This document shows, in pieces, positions 28,353 through 37,315 of a DNA stretch of 64,000 nt (positions are counted from its first letter, which is position 1; each line of letters opens with the position of its first letter). Both the position numbers and the translations under genes were made by a program. Source of the stretch: Limosilactobacillus sp. WILCCON 0051. Lineage in GTDB: Bacteria; Bacillota; Bacilli; Lactobacillales; Lactobacillaceae. The notes under the pieces were generated by a model. It was not told the origin of the DNA. It made no database searches and saw nothing but the letters and a program-made list of their open reading frames with translations. The stretch covers positions 992,001 to 1,056,000 of the forward strand of contig NZ_CP154878.1 of the NCBI RefSeq assembly GCF_039955095.1, in the 5' to 3' direction.

Positions 28353-28401
28353 ACAGTGACGCAAAGTCTTGCCGGGCACGCGCGTCAAAAGAAGAATCAG
28401 T

Positions 28402-28429
28402 AACCTCGTTCCAACCTTGGAACGAGGTT
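28402..28429. repeat. 28-bp palindrome, copy P2
   Basis: Same sequence and same orientation as P1, 42 bp upstream of the topB promoter box. Confidence 0.9.
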
Positions 28430-28433
28430 AACC

Positions 28434-28466
28434 AAAGGCGACGAAACAATCGTTGCCTTTTTTATA
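28434..28466 (+). terminator. Terminator between xis-like gene and topB
   Basis: AAGGCGACG / CGTTGCCTT stem with T run. Confidence 0.7.
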
Positions 28467-28471
28467 TATTC

Positions 28472-28508
28472 TGGCGAAAGTTGAACAAAGTCTGATTTCA
28501 ACTAACTT
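28472..28508 (+). promoter_or_regulatory. Element-type promoter A (topB)
   Basis: TGGCGAAAG directly followed by -35 TTGAAC (28481-28486), 16-bp spacer, -10 TAACTT (28503-28508). One of six copies of this design. Confidence 0.75.
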
Positions 28509-28552
28509 TATTAAGTACCATTGAATTAAGGGAATCTAGAAGGGAGTCCAAA

Positions 28553-30607
28553 ATGGCAGAATACATGATTTTAACGGAAAAAAAGTCAGCAGCCGACAAT
28601 TTCGCCCAAGCGCTGGGCGGCATGAGTGGCAGCTTTGACGGTCATAGCTATCAGATCGTGCATGCGCAGGGACACTTGATGGAACTGGCAGAGCCAAAAG
28701 ATCAGGTATCCAATGATTTAAAAGATCGCTACAGTTCCTGGGAGCCGGAGAATATGCCTTGGAATCTGGCTGATTTCAGTTGGAAAAAGGAGCCAACGAA
28801 AGGGTCCAATATCAGAAAGCTCTTAAGCCAAATTAAAAAAGTCAGCCAATCTTCGCAAGCAATTGTGATTGCTACTGATAACGATCCGTCTGGCGAAGGG
28901 GAGCTGCTGGCCTGGGAAATTATCAATGCAATCGGCTGGGACGGCAAGGTTTATCGTGAGTATCACGACGATGAGACGCCTAAGTCAATCGTTAAGGCAA
29001 TGCGCAATCTTAAGGACGTTTCGGACCAGTCGCAAGACGGCGACTACTTGAAAGCCAATGTCCGCTCTAAGTGGGACTTTGCCTCGATGCAACTAACACG
29101 ACTGGCTACCAGCTACATTCGCAATGCCGGCTACTACGTCAAGGTAGTTAATCAGGGACGCTTGAAGTCAGTCATGCTGTCGATGGTCTATCAACGTGAG
29201 CAGGCAATCAAAAACTACGTCAAGAAGCCATATTTCGAGGTTAAGTTTCAAGACGATCAAGGCCATGTCTATGCTCGCAAGGTAGCCAAGGACGATGAAG
29301 AGCAGCTGGCTAAGATTCGGCATAGCGACAAAGCAATGGCGGAACAGGAGCTGCAGCAGTATCAGTCGCCGGTGCATGTTAAGCGTTTGAAAATGGAAAA
29401 TAAGCGGAACATGCCCAAAACACTGCTTGATCTGGCCAAAGTCGATGCGCTGCTGAGTAAAAAAGGATATTCATCGAATCAGATCAAAAACGTCTACCAG
29501 CAACTCTACGAAGCCGGTTATGTCTCCTACCCACGAACTGAGGATAAAGTGATTACCAGTGAGCAGTTCAATGAGCTGGTGCAGAATTCAAAAGAGATTG
29601 CCCTGCTGGTAGGTGTCAACGTTAAGCTATTGACGCATACAGCGCCACGCAAGGAACTGGTCAAGGATTCTGCTACGCACGGTGCTAACCGGCCGGGATC
29701 CAAGGTACCAGCCAGCCTCGATGAATTGGGAAAGGCGCTGAAGAATAAAAATGACCTGCAATGCGCCAAGGATATCTATTGTCTGCTTGGTCGGACGGCC
29801 CTGGCAATCCTGGGCGAAGACTACCTGTATCGGGTCGTAACCGCAGTTATTGAAGAATATCCGGCCTTCGGAACGCAGTACAACGTGCCAGCCAACTACA
29901 ACTACAAGCAGATCTATTGCGAGGGTGAACTGCCTAAAGCGCCAAAACCATTAGGCAAGCAAGCTAAGTCGATCGTTGCCGAGGGAGCTAATCCAAAGCC
30001 ATCTAAACCAACCAAAGCCTGGCTGTTCAAACGGTTGGCTAACTACGGCAAGTATGGGATAGGTACTGGGGCTACCCAGCAGAGCACCATGGCTGAGCTG
30101 ACCTCGGCCAAAAGCAACTCACACTTGCTGAAGGATACCAAAGGTGTGCTGTCACTGACGGAAACCGGCTTGATGTCGGCTGTAATTGCCCGGGGAACCA
30201 TGATTGCTTCGCCGAAGGCTACAGAACAGCTTTTTCGCGGTATGGATGCCGTGGGTGCTTTTAAGCTGGAACCGCAAAAGGTACTTAATTCCATTAATAC
30301 GGTCATTACGCATGATAAGCCACTGCTGCAGCAGAACATGGCATTAGTTGAGCAAACCATTGGCAAGCCGGAAAAGAAGCAATATCCAAAACGAGACAAG
30401 GTAGACGTAACCTACCAAGGAAAGCCGGTCCAGATCAATGCCAAATGGGGCGAACATACCTGGACGCAAGGGGAGCTAACAGAGCTTTCCGCAGGCAATA
30501 CCATTACGTTTGACTACAAGAAGGGCCAAATTACCGGCCAACTCGGCGAACGAGAATACAAGGGCCACAAATTTATCGCTTTTGTTCCTGATTTTGACAA
30601 GGACTAA
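28553..30607 (+). CDS. topB: DNA topoisomerase III (type IA)
   Basis: The 684-aa protein has a TOPRIM domain (ILTEKKSAADNFAQ, then ATDNDPSGEGELLAWEI near residue 108) and the active-site Tyr326 in EAGYVSYPRTEDK. It relaxes and decatenates DNA and is commonly carried by Gram-positive conjugative elements, where it probably helps plasmid-like replication or transfer. It is the first gene after promoter A, followed closely by the acidic protein gene. Confidence 0.93.
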   Translation: MAEYMILTEKKSAADNFAQALGGMSGSFDGHSYQIVHAQGHLMELAEPKDQVSNDLKDRYSSWEPENMPWNLADFSWKKEPTKGSNIRKLLSQIKKVSQSSQAIVIATDNDPSGEGELLAWEIINAIGWDGKVYREYHDDETPKSIVKAMRNLKDVSDQSQDGDYLKANVRSKWDFASMQLTRLATSYIRNAGYYVKVVNQGRLKSVMLSMVYQREQAIKNYVKKPYFEVKFQDDQGHVYARKVAKDDEEQLAKIRHSDKAMAEQELQQYQSPVHVKRLKMENKRNMPKTLLDLAKVDALLSKKGYSSNQIKNVYQQLYEAGYVSYPRTEDKVITSEQFNELVQNSKEIALLVGVNVKLLTHTAPRKELVKDSATHGANRPGSKVPASLDELGKALKNKNDLQCAKDIYCLLGRTALAILGEDYLYRVVTAVIEEYPAFGTQYNVPANYNYKQIYCEGELPKAPKPLGKQAKSIVAEGANPKPSKPTKAWLFKRLANYGKYGIGTGATQQSTMAELTSAKSNSHLLKDTKGVLSLTETGLMSAVIARGTMIASPKATEQLFRGMDAVGAFKLEPQKVLNSINTVITHDKPLLQQNMALVEQTIGKPEKKQYPKRDKVDVTYQGKPVQINAKWGEHTWTQGELTELSAGNTITFDYKKGQITGQLGEREYKGHKFIAFVPDFDKD

Positions 30608-30630
30608 GAAAATAAGAGGAGTGAATCATT

Positions 30631-31557
30631 ATGTTTAAAATCCGCGGACACTTTATCAAACAAGAACCATACTTCAACAACCTAATGCAGCTGACGTTCA
30701 GCACTGAATGCGGCGATCTGGATATCATGGTGTCGCAAGACGACTACCAACAGTACTTCGTAACCGATACTGAACCGAAAATGGGGTCTTACTGGAGTCT
30801 AAGACTTTTCCAAAAGAACTACGCTGATCTGGGAGGCGTCATGTTATTCAGGTTTGGAACGGCAGAACAGATCGCTGAGGCACCGGCAGCACCTGCTCCT
30901 ACAGAAAAAATTGAAGAAAAACCAATGGTACCTGTATCTGCAGATAAAATCGAAGAATCCCCGGCAGCCGAATCCGAAGCAAAATCAGCAATGGCAAGTG
31001 AAGAATCACTGCCTGCTGATTCAGACGATACAGCTGCAGATGAAATGCCGGCAGCCAGTTCAAATATTGAATCAAGTGAAGCGGCTGATGCCAAAAAAGC
31101 AGACGAACCTGAAGAAATGCCAGCAGAGCAGCCGATTAAACTGGCGTCAGTTAATAAGGAAGCATCAACTACCGATACGAGTCTGATTGACGACTACGAT
31201 CCTGCTAAGGAATTTCAGAATGACGACGATGATGAAGAAGATGAAGACGATGACGACTTTATCACCGATGAAGTCCAAAACGTCGATGGCTTTAACTGGG
31301 ATTTTCAAGAAAAGCAACCAGATGAATCTGCTGACGTTGTAGAAGCCAAAACCGTTGGGACTGGCGATGACGTGGCAGAAAAGTTCGCTGAACACGAGGC
31401 TGAAAAAACAGCCAGCGAACAAGCAGCCGAAACTGATCCCACCGACTTGGCCGGTAAATGGTCAGAAGATGCAGCAGACGACGATGATGAATGGTCTGAT
31501 GATGGTGAAGCTGATTCTGATGAAGAAGATGATGACGATAGCGAAAATCTTTGGTAA
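30631..31557 (+). CDS. Highly acidic 308-aa element protein
   Basis: An N-terminal globular part (residues 1-85, beta-rich, ending GGVMLFRFGTAEQ) is followed by about 220 residues of low-complexity Ala/Glu/Asp sequence with runs such as DDDDEEDEDDDDF and an end DDDDSENLW. The acidic tail with a terminal hydrophobic residue recalls SSB C-terminal tips or DNA mimics, but there is no recognised family. It may act in DNA processing next to topB. Confidence 0.6.
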   Translation: MFKIRGHFIKQEPYFNNLMQLTFSTECGDLDIMVSQDDYQQYFVTDTEPKMGSYWSLRLFQKNYADLGGVMLFRFGTAEQIAEAPAAPAPTEKIEEKPMVPVSADKIEESPAAESEAKSAMASEESLPADSDDTAADEMPAASSNIESSEAADAKKADEPEEMPAEQPIKLASVNKEASTTDTSLIDDYDPAKEFQNDDDDEEDEDDDDFITDEVQNVDGFNWDFQEKQPDESADVVEAKTVGTGDDVAEKFAEHEAEKTASEQAAETDPTDLAGKWSEDAADDDDEWSDDGEADSDEEDDDDSENLW

Positions 31558-31589
31558 GGATCGGATCAATGTGAATGGGGGTGCAGACC

Positions 31590-32024
31590 ATGGAGCAGAA
31601 ACATTTTCAGACGCTTCGTGCACTTAACCAAAGCGGCTACACAGCTGATGTCGTCCACAAGCTGAATAAAGACTCCCGTCAGAGTGCGCAACGCTGGTCA
31701 GATAAGTCAATCATGACTGACTTGACTGCGCCGAACCGGTTGCCAATTGGCTGGCGGGAAGATGGACTAAGTACACTGACCAGGCTGCGCATTTACGAAC
31801 TGCGCGATGCGATGGAGCGGGCGGGTCTGAACAGCAACTACTGGTTCGTATCTAATCAGCTGACCAAGGATACATGGGAGATCGACAACCCATTTTTAAT
31901 GCGTCGCTTTGAGGTCAGCTTCTGTCAACGGAACGAAATGATTGAGTGCTACTGGTATGACACGGGTGTTAAACAGATCAAGACTTCCAATATCATTGAG
32001 GCGATCTTGCTTTCACAACCGTAG
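31590..32024 (+). CDS. Uncharacterised 144-aa element protein
   Basis: Begins MEQKHFQTLRALNQSGYTAD and has a basic-aromatic C-terminal half (NYWFVSNQLTKDTWEID, MRRFEVSFCQRNEMIECYW). No family recognised. ATG 31590 is preferred since GGGGGTG lies at proper distance; an in-frame ATG at 31575 is less well placed. It sits between the acidic protein and the AAA+ gene in one operon. Confidence 0.55.
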   Translation: MEQKHFQTLRALNQSGYTADVVHKLNKDSRQSAQRWSDKSIMTDLTAPNRLPIGWREDGLSTLTRLRIYELRDAMERAGLNSNYWFVSNQLTKDTWEIDNPFLMRRFEVSFCQRNEMIECYWYDTGVKQIKTSNIIEAILLSQP

Positions 32025-32039
32025 AAAGGAGGCGGTACA

Positions 32040-33890
32040 GTGACTGAAACACCATTGATGGATAAATACACTGATGATCTAACAGCAGCCGTAGCACTAA
32101 ATCCTGATGCCTACCGGGCGATTGCCCGTGATGACGAGATTCGGCAGGTAATTTACAACCTAAATCGCCGCTCTAAAAACAATCCGATTCTGATTGGTGA
32201 GGCGGGTGTTGGTAAGACGGCCATTGTTGAGGGCCTGGCTCGGCTGATCGTCCGAAAAAAGGCCGGCCGGCAGCTTAATGACAAACGAATTCGGGTTCTA
32301 CAGATTGCTGCGCTTGGGCAGACCGATACGGTAAGTAAAATGTTAGGTTTGATTCAAGAATTTCAAGCAACAAAAGGCCAGAATATCCTTTTCATTGATG
32401 AGGTTCACACTATTATGGGCGTGGATTCAACCAATGGTGCAATGGATCTGGGCGACGTCTTAAAACCGGCAATGGCGCGGGGCGATATACAGCTGATCGG
32501 ATCAACAACGCTTGACGAATACGATAAGTTCATCGAACGCGATCCAGCTCTGCAGCGAAGGTTCCAGCAGGTGCTGGTCAATGAGCCGACAAGGGCAACG
32601 GCGATCAGAATTCTGCGTGGCATCAAGGGAACCTATGAGAAGTATCATCAGGTTAGATATTCTGACAAAGCCGTCGTTGGCTGCGTTGATCTATCAATTC
32701 GCTATATTGCTGACCGCTATCTGCCTGATAAGGCAATCGATCTATTGGATCAAGCCGGAGCCATTGCTGCAACGCATGGCAAAGATAAGGTCGGACTAAA
32801 AGAGATTGCCTTGGTGCTTCAGGAAATGAAGGGTATTCCAGTAACCAACGTGCTGCGCAATGATAACGTACGTCTGCGCAATATGCGGCAGAAGCTGGGC
32901 GAAACCGTCAAGGGACAGCCCGAAGCTATTAAAGCCGTGGCTGATGCGATCACGATTGCCAAGGCCGGCCTGCAGGCACCAAATAAGCCACTCAGCTCGT
33001 TTCTTTTCCTGGGTACGACGGGAACAGGCAAAACGGCATTATCAAAGGCCCTGGCCAAGGTCATGTTTGACGATGAAGAGGCAATGGTGCGGTTCGATAT
33101 GTCAGAATTCAGTGAACGTTCCTCACTGGATCATTTTCAAGAACTGCTGACTGATCAAATTAAACGACAACCATATTGTATTCTGCTGTTTGATGAAATT
33201 GAAAAGGCATGTACGGCTGTGCATGATCGGCTCTTACAGGTGCTTGATGATGGTGAGCTGCGCGACAAGCGTGGGCGGTCAACCAACTTCCGCAACTCAA
33301 TTATCATCATGACGACAAACCTGGGGGCGGATCTGATTGCAGATAAGGAATCCTATGAGCACGCCATTGACGAGGCTTCACTGGTCGATGAGACGCCACG
33401 GCAACGCATTCGTCGTCGGGACGCCTTCCGCAAGCAGGTACAGATGGAGCTGACCAACATTTTCCGGCCGGAGTTTGTAAACCGAATCCAGCACAAAATT
33501 GTCTTTAACATGCTGACACGCGATATCATCGAACAGATCGCCAGAAACGACTTAAAGGTCATCAATCAGCGCTTGGCCGAACACGGCTTTAAGCTGGAAT
33601 TCCAACAGGATCTGATTGATTATCTGGCAGATGTCGGCACTGACGTTAAGAATGGCGCCCGGCCGTTGGAGCGCGTTATCGAACGTGATGTCACGGCGCC
33701 ATTATCCATGATCATTCTGCAGTTGGAAAGCACGCCGGATAATCACTATCACACGATTCAGACCGAGGTTTCTGACCATCGGACGCAACTAGAACGTCAG
33801 CCGCTGCAGCGTCATTTGATCAATGGCCGGCAAATTGTCTTTAAGCAGCTGCTGGACACCAATTCGAAAGAAGGCACAAAAGTTGGCTAA
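32040..33890 (+). CDS. Two-domain AAA+ ATPase, ClpB/ClpC-like
   Basis: A 616-aa protein with two AAA+ modules: Walker A GEAGVGKT at 53-60 with FIDEVHTI as Walker B, and GTTGTGKT at 325-332 with LLFDEIEKA. It lacks the Clp N domain and has almost no middle domain, so it is shorter than ClpB (about 860 aa). Clp-like ATPases occur in conjugation operons of Gram-positive elements, presumably remodelling transfer proteins. GTG start after AAGGAGG. The next gene overlaps by 8 bp. Confidence 0.82.
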   Translation: MTETPLMDKYTDDLTAAVALNPDAYRAIARDDEIRQVIYNLNRRSKNNPILIGEAGVGKTAIVEGLARLIVRKKAGRQLNDKRIRVLQIAALGQTDTVSKMLGLIQEFQATKGQNILFIDEVHTIMGVDSTNGAMDLGDVLKPAMARGDIQLIGSTTLDEYDKFIERDPALQRRFQQVLVNEPTRATAIRILRGIKGTYEKYHQVRYSDKAVVGCVDLSIRYIADRYLPDKAIDLLDQAGAIAATHGKDKVGLKEIALVLQEMKGIPVTNVLRNDNVRLRNMRQKLGETVKGQPEAIKAVADAITIAKAGLQAPNKPLSSFLFLGTTGTGKTALSKALAKVMFDDEEAMVRFDMSEFSERSSLDHFQELLTDQIKRQPYCILLFDEIEKACTAVHDRLLQVLDDGELRDKRGRSTNFRNSIIIMTTNLGADLIADKESYEHAIDEASLVDETPRQRIRRRDAFRKQVQMELTNIFRPEFVNRIQHKIVFNMLTRDIIEQIARNDLKVINQRLAEHGFKLEFQQDLIDYLADVGTDVKNGARPLERVIERDVTAPLSMIILQLESTPDNHYHTIQTEVSDHRTQLERQPLQRHLINGRQIVFKQLLDTNSKEGTKVG

Positions 33891-34206
33891 AGCTAAATTT
33901 ACGAATAAAAAAACTCTCAATGCTCAGGAACAGTATGAGCAGGCACTGGCCAAGCTGAAGGCAGCCCGCTCAAAACTAAACCGGATCAGTCAGGAAGAAG
34001 AGGCCAAGGTTGCCCAACAGATCGGTGAACGCGTTATGGAACTGTATCACCTTGAGTCCACGGACCAGGTTAGGCAGTGGCTGGCTAAACTGCCGGTAGT
34101 TATGCCACCAGAAACAAATTCTTTTGAAAATGAGACGTCGACGCCAACGGAAACTTTCCGTCCTGACGCGGGCGATTCTAAAACAGATTCAAACCAAAAT
34201 TATTAG
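33883..34206 (+). CDS. Small helical protein of the transfer operon
   Basis: About 107 aa, starting at TTG 33883 inside the end of the AAA+ gene with GAAGG upstream. Residues 15-60 form a charged coiled coil (NAQEQYEQALAKLKAARSKL); the tail is Pro/Thr/Ser-rich. Not recognised; possibly an accessory DNA-binding or mobilisation factor. Confidence 0.55.
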   Translation: MAKAKFTNKKTLNAQEQYEQALAKLKAARSKLNRISQEEEAKVAQQIGERVMELYHLESTDQVRQWLAKLPVVMPPETNSFENETSTPTETFRPDAGDSKTDSNQNY

Positions 34207-34208
34207 CG

Positions 34209-34245
34209 TGGCGAAACTTAAACTAATGAAAAAAATGTTTATTCT
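34209..34245 (+). promoter_or_regulatory. Element-type promoter B (pilin-like gene)
   Basis: TGGCGAAAC directly followed by TTAAAC (34218-34223), 16 bp, TATTCT (34240-34245). Confidence 0.7.
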
Positions 34246-34295
34246 GGGTAAAAGATCGTTTGTAAAAACGAAATTTGTTAGAAGGGAGAACGAAA

Positions 34296-34613
34296 ATGCC
34301 TACTTGGATGCTTAATCTCTGGGCTGGATACCAAACGCATGTGGTAAGTCCCCTGTACTTTAACGCGGACGTTGGTCAGAACACGGCCAACACGATCAAG
34401 ACGATTGCTAATGACCTTAAGATCGCTGCGCTGGTTGGTATGGGTGCTTCTATCATGTGGGGCGCCGGCCTGTTTGGTATTGGTGGCGAAGAAGCTGCGC
34501 GGAAAGCAAAGAAACGCTGGATTCAAGCCAGTGTTGGTATTGTTGTCTGCATTGCCGCTTGGTTCCTGCTGAGCTGGCTGGAAGGCTACGCTAACCAAAA
34601 CTTCTCAGAATAA
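34296..34613 (+). CDS. VirB2/TrbC-like small membrane protein
   Basis: A 105-aa protein with two hydrophobic helices (about 44-65 and 80-98) joined by a short basic loop (ARKAKKRW). This is the topology of pilin-type T4SS subunits. No signal peptide is obvious. It has its own promoter and terminator, so it may be made in larger amounts than other subunits. ATG 34296 follows AAGGGAG. Confidence 0.6.
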   Translation: MPTWMLNLWAGYQTHVVSPLYFNADVGQNTANTIKTIANDLKIAALVGMGASIMWGAGLFGIGGEEAARKAKKRWIQASVGIVVCIAAWFLLSWLEGYANQNFSE

Positions 34614-34642
34614 CTACTCAATAAATCTCCTAATATTATTTC

Positions 34643-34670
34643 ACCAGTCGAATCTTCGGCTGGTTTTTTG
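34643..34670 (+). terminator. Terminator after the pilin-like gene
   Basis: CCAGTCG / CGGCTGG stem with TTTTTT. Confidence 0.8.
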
Positions 34671-34672
34671 TT

Positions 34673-34709
34673 TGGCGAAACTTGTCTAACTATAAAATCC
34701 GTTTAGGCT
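34673..34709 (+). promoter_or_regulatory. Element-type promoter C
   Basis: TGGCGAAAC directly followed by TTGTCT (34682-34687), 16 bp, TAGGCT (34704-34709). Confidence 0.75.
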
Positions 34710-34752
34710 TACTCATGTATTAATTTTTAAAAATAAATAAGGAGATTTAGCG

Positions 34753-37194
34753 ATGGGACTTTTTCATAGAAAAAATAAAAAGAAAAGCATCATGCTTGAT
34801 GACAAATATACGATTCGCTTAGAGTTTGCCGATCAATTCAAACCGGAAAACAATACGCAGGTTGCCGAGGCAATTCAAAGCGCCTCTGAAACGGAAAAAA
34901 ATAATGGTCTGCCAGCTTTGGATCAAACCTTGCCGTTTGCGACACTTAAGACGGCTGAGGATCTGTTTGATAATCTGCGTGACGTGGTTGCCGAAACCGC
35001 AGATCCGATCGAGTTTGACTATCTGGCTATTTGGCTGTTTGACAAAACTAAAAAAGCCAAAATGGGCAAGCCAAACTCTGAAGACGGCAATCCGCACGAA
35101 TACATTACTTTGCCAGGCTTTAAACTTAACTACGACTACCAAAATCTGACTAAAGTAATTTTTGAAACGATCTTCAATCTGCCAGAAAACAGCGATGTTT
35201 CCTATGATGAAAAGATTGAGATCTGCCAAGACTTAAAGCAGGCCTATCTGGAGTCGGTGAACGTTGGTGAAAATGAAATTGCCCGCCTGCCAAAAAAGGC
35301 TGAGATTGAAAAGGGAGCTGTTACGCTTGACGTGCCAGCCTATTCAACCAGCGAACCGCCGGCGGAAGAACCCAAAAAACAGTATTATGACGCAAAAACG
35401 CATACCTTCAGCGATCATCCAATTGAAGATGATAAGCCAAGCACAACTGAAACAGTTGCTGCTGAACCGGTAAGCACGCCAGCACCGGTGCCAATTGAAA
35501 AGCCAAAGCCTGCTGCCAAGTCAGCTACACCGGCTGCTCCAGTACATGAGACGCGCTCAGCTGTCAGAGCCGTAACCGATGCGGCGGACGATGAACAAAA
35601 ACTTGCCCGTGAAAAGGGGCATGTTTCGGCACCGCAGTTCGAGGTGGAAGAACTTGATCCGGTTGAACCAGGGCAGCATGGCTACGTTGAGTATCAGCTG
35701 AACCAGCGCAAGAAAACCTTTAATGCACTGCTGCAAAACAGCGCGGAAAAAATCAATGACAAAAATGAAAAAGCCATTCTTGATCTGCGCGAAAGTTATA
35801 AGACTAAGGTTGAAAAGGCCATTGCAAATTTCCGCAAGCAGCACAAAAACGATGCAGCAAATCTGCATGCTAAGATTGCCAATGAGCTGTATGCTGCAAA
35901 ACAGCGCGAATTAAAAGCCGAATATGCCAAAATCGATCGGCAACGCGAAGATGATCTGGAGCAAGCTGAACGTGTCTATCACCAACAGCAAAGCAAAATC
36001 AATAGCGATTCCGAAAACAACAAACAACAGGCTGAACAGCGACTTAGCAAGCGTTACGAACAGCTAGCCAATAAGAAGTTTGATACGGAGTGGGCTGAGA
36101 TCAAGCGACGGAATGACGATGCGGAAGCTAAGCTGCGTCAAGAGAAACAGCGACACTACGAATTGCAGGCTCGCGAAGATGCTGCCCAGCTGCGCGTCAA
36201 TGGCTTGGATCTGCTCCAGCAGATGCTGACTGATGAAACGCAAGAATTGGACGATTATCGGACGCAAGTGACGAATGAGCATTTGAATGCTAAACAGATT
36301 GTCATTTCAGAAAATCGTTCGGAGACAGAAAAGCAGCGAATTCAAGCGCCATTTGAGGAACTGCGAGAAGCCAACAAGACGATCAGCGACTTAAAGGAAC
36401 AGCTGTCTCGCACTGAAGCACTGCGGGCGACAGCGGAAAATGAAAATGCTGCGCTCAAGAGCGATAAACAGCTGCTGCAGGAGAAAAATGATTCTTTAAT
36501 GAATGAAAAACTGGCAGCTGCCAAGGAACTGAGCACTAAGGATTCCGAGAATAAAAACGATGAGCTGAATTCAACGCTGTCCAACTACATTAAATTCAAG
36601 TTGGCCACCGAAATGCAGCCGCAACAACCAGCAACGCGTGTCGCTACAGTTGACTCTGCAGCAGTTGCCGCCGATGATCATCAAACGTCAAAAGGGCACG
36701 GCGAACAATACACTAAACAGATGGACGGCATGCTGCATGGAGTCAAAAGACTGGTTGTCATGTTCTTCCTGCTGCTGGTACTGATGATCTGCGGATTTAG
36801 CTACTACACTTACCGGCAGCATAAGGAAAACGCTGCTCGCGTAGAACAGATTACGCAGACGATGAACAAGAAGGTTGCTAAGGCTAAACAAGCCAACAGC
36901 AACGTTGTGCAGGAATCCTACAAGACCAGCTCAACGACCGATGAGACTCAGGCTGCCTTGAATGCCCTGCATGCAAGCAACGGTACTGAACTCGACAAGT
37001 ACAAGAACGAAAAGTACTACGCCTTGGATAAGGCAATTATCAACAACGACGCTAAGGCTGCCGATGCAGCGGTTAAAGCAATGGGAACCGACTTGACCAT
37101 GAACGATCGCTACCGCTCAACGCAGGCAGTATCATTGCTGAACCAAGCCGGCGATGCTGATCTGGCTAATAAGGTCAGCGATGCTAACAAGTAA
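34753..37194 (+). CDS. Large coiled-coil membrane protein of the transfer region
   Basis: An 813-aa protein: N-terminal globular domain (1-190), Pro/Ala-rich linker (about 190-290), long coiled coil (about 310-620), one transmembrane helix (LVVMFFLLLVLMICGFSYY near 655-673) and about 140 outside residues rich in Lys/Ala/Asp. The layout suggests a scaffold or gate linking cytoplasm and envelope, but no family was recognised. It has its own promoter and terminator. Confidence 0.65.
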   Translation: MGLFHRKNKKKSIMLDDKYTIRLEFADQFKPENNTQVAEAIQSASETEKNNGLPALDQTLPFATLKTAEDLFDNLRDVVAETADPIEFDYLAIWLFDKTKKAKMGKPNSEDGNPHEYITLPGFKLNYDYQNLTKVIFETIFNLPENSDVSYDEKIEICQDLKQAYLESVNVGENEIARLPKKAEIEKGAVTLDVPAYSTSEPPAEEPKKQYYDAKTHTFSDHPIEDDKPSTTETVAAEPVSTPAPVPIEKPKPAAKSATPAAPVHETRSAVRAVTDAADDEQKLAREKGHVSAPQFEVEELDPVEPGQHGYVEYQLNQRKKTFNALLQNSAEKINDKNEKAILDLRESYKTKVEKAIANFRKQHKNDAANLHAKIANELYAAKQRELKAEYAKIDRQREDDLEQAERVYHQQQSKINSDSENNKQQAEQRLSKRYEQLANKKFDTEWAEIKRRNDDAEAKLRQEKQRHYELQAREDAAQLRVNGLDLLQQMLTDETQELDDYRTQVTNEHLNAKQIVISENRSETEKQRIQAPFEELREANKTISDLKEQLSRTEALRATAENENAALKSDKQLLQEKNDSLMNEKLAAAKELSTKDSENKNDELNSTLSNYIKFKLATEMQPQQPATRVATVDSAAVAADDHQTSKGHGEQYTKQMDGMLHGVKRLVVMFFLLLVLMICGFSYYTYRQHKENAARVEQITQTMNKKVAKAKQANSNVVQESYKTSSTTDETQAALNALHASNGTELDKYKNEKYYALDKAIINNDAKAADAAVKAMGTDLTMNDRYRSTQAVSLLNQAGDADLANKVSDANK

Positions 37195-37204
37195 TATCCA
37201 ATTA

Positions 37205-37240
37205 AGCGACTGTTGTCTTGCAGACAATGGTCGTTTTTGT
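37205..37240 (+). terminator. Terminator after the coiled-coil protein
   Basis: GCGACTGTTGTCT / AGACAATGGTCG stem with TTTTT. Confidence 0.8.
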
Positions 37241-37245
37241 TTTGA

Positions 37246-37282
37246 TGGCGGAACTTGTCTGAACTGGAATTTAAACTAAGCT
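37246..37282 (+). promoter_or_regulatory. Element-type promoter D (virD4 operon)
   Basis: TGGCGGAAC directly followed by TTGTCT (37255-37260), 16 bp, TAAGCT (37277-37282). Confidence 0.75.
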
Positions 37283-37315
37283 TTTGTCTGAAGTTACGAA
37301 AGGATGGTGGTGCTA

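Larger units (their letters stand above)
27838..28384. repeat. Direct repeat TGCCGGGCACGCGC around the xis gene
   Basis: The 14-nt sequence occurs at 27838-27851 and 28370-28383. The first copy is nested in an inverted repeat GATTGATCCTT / AAGGATCAATC overlapping the int leader. Possible recombinase, excisionase or repressor sites. Confidence 0.5.
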
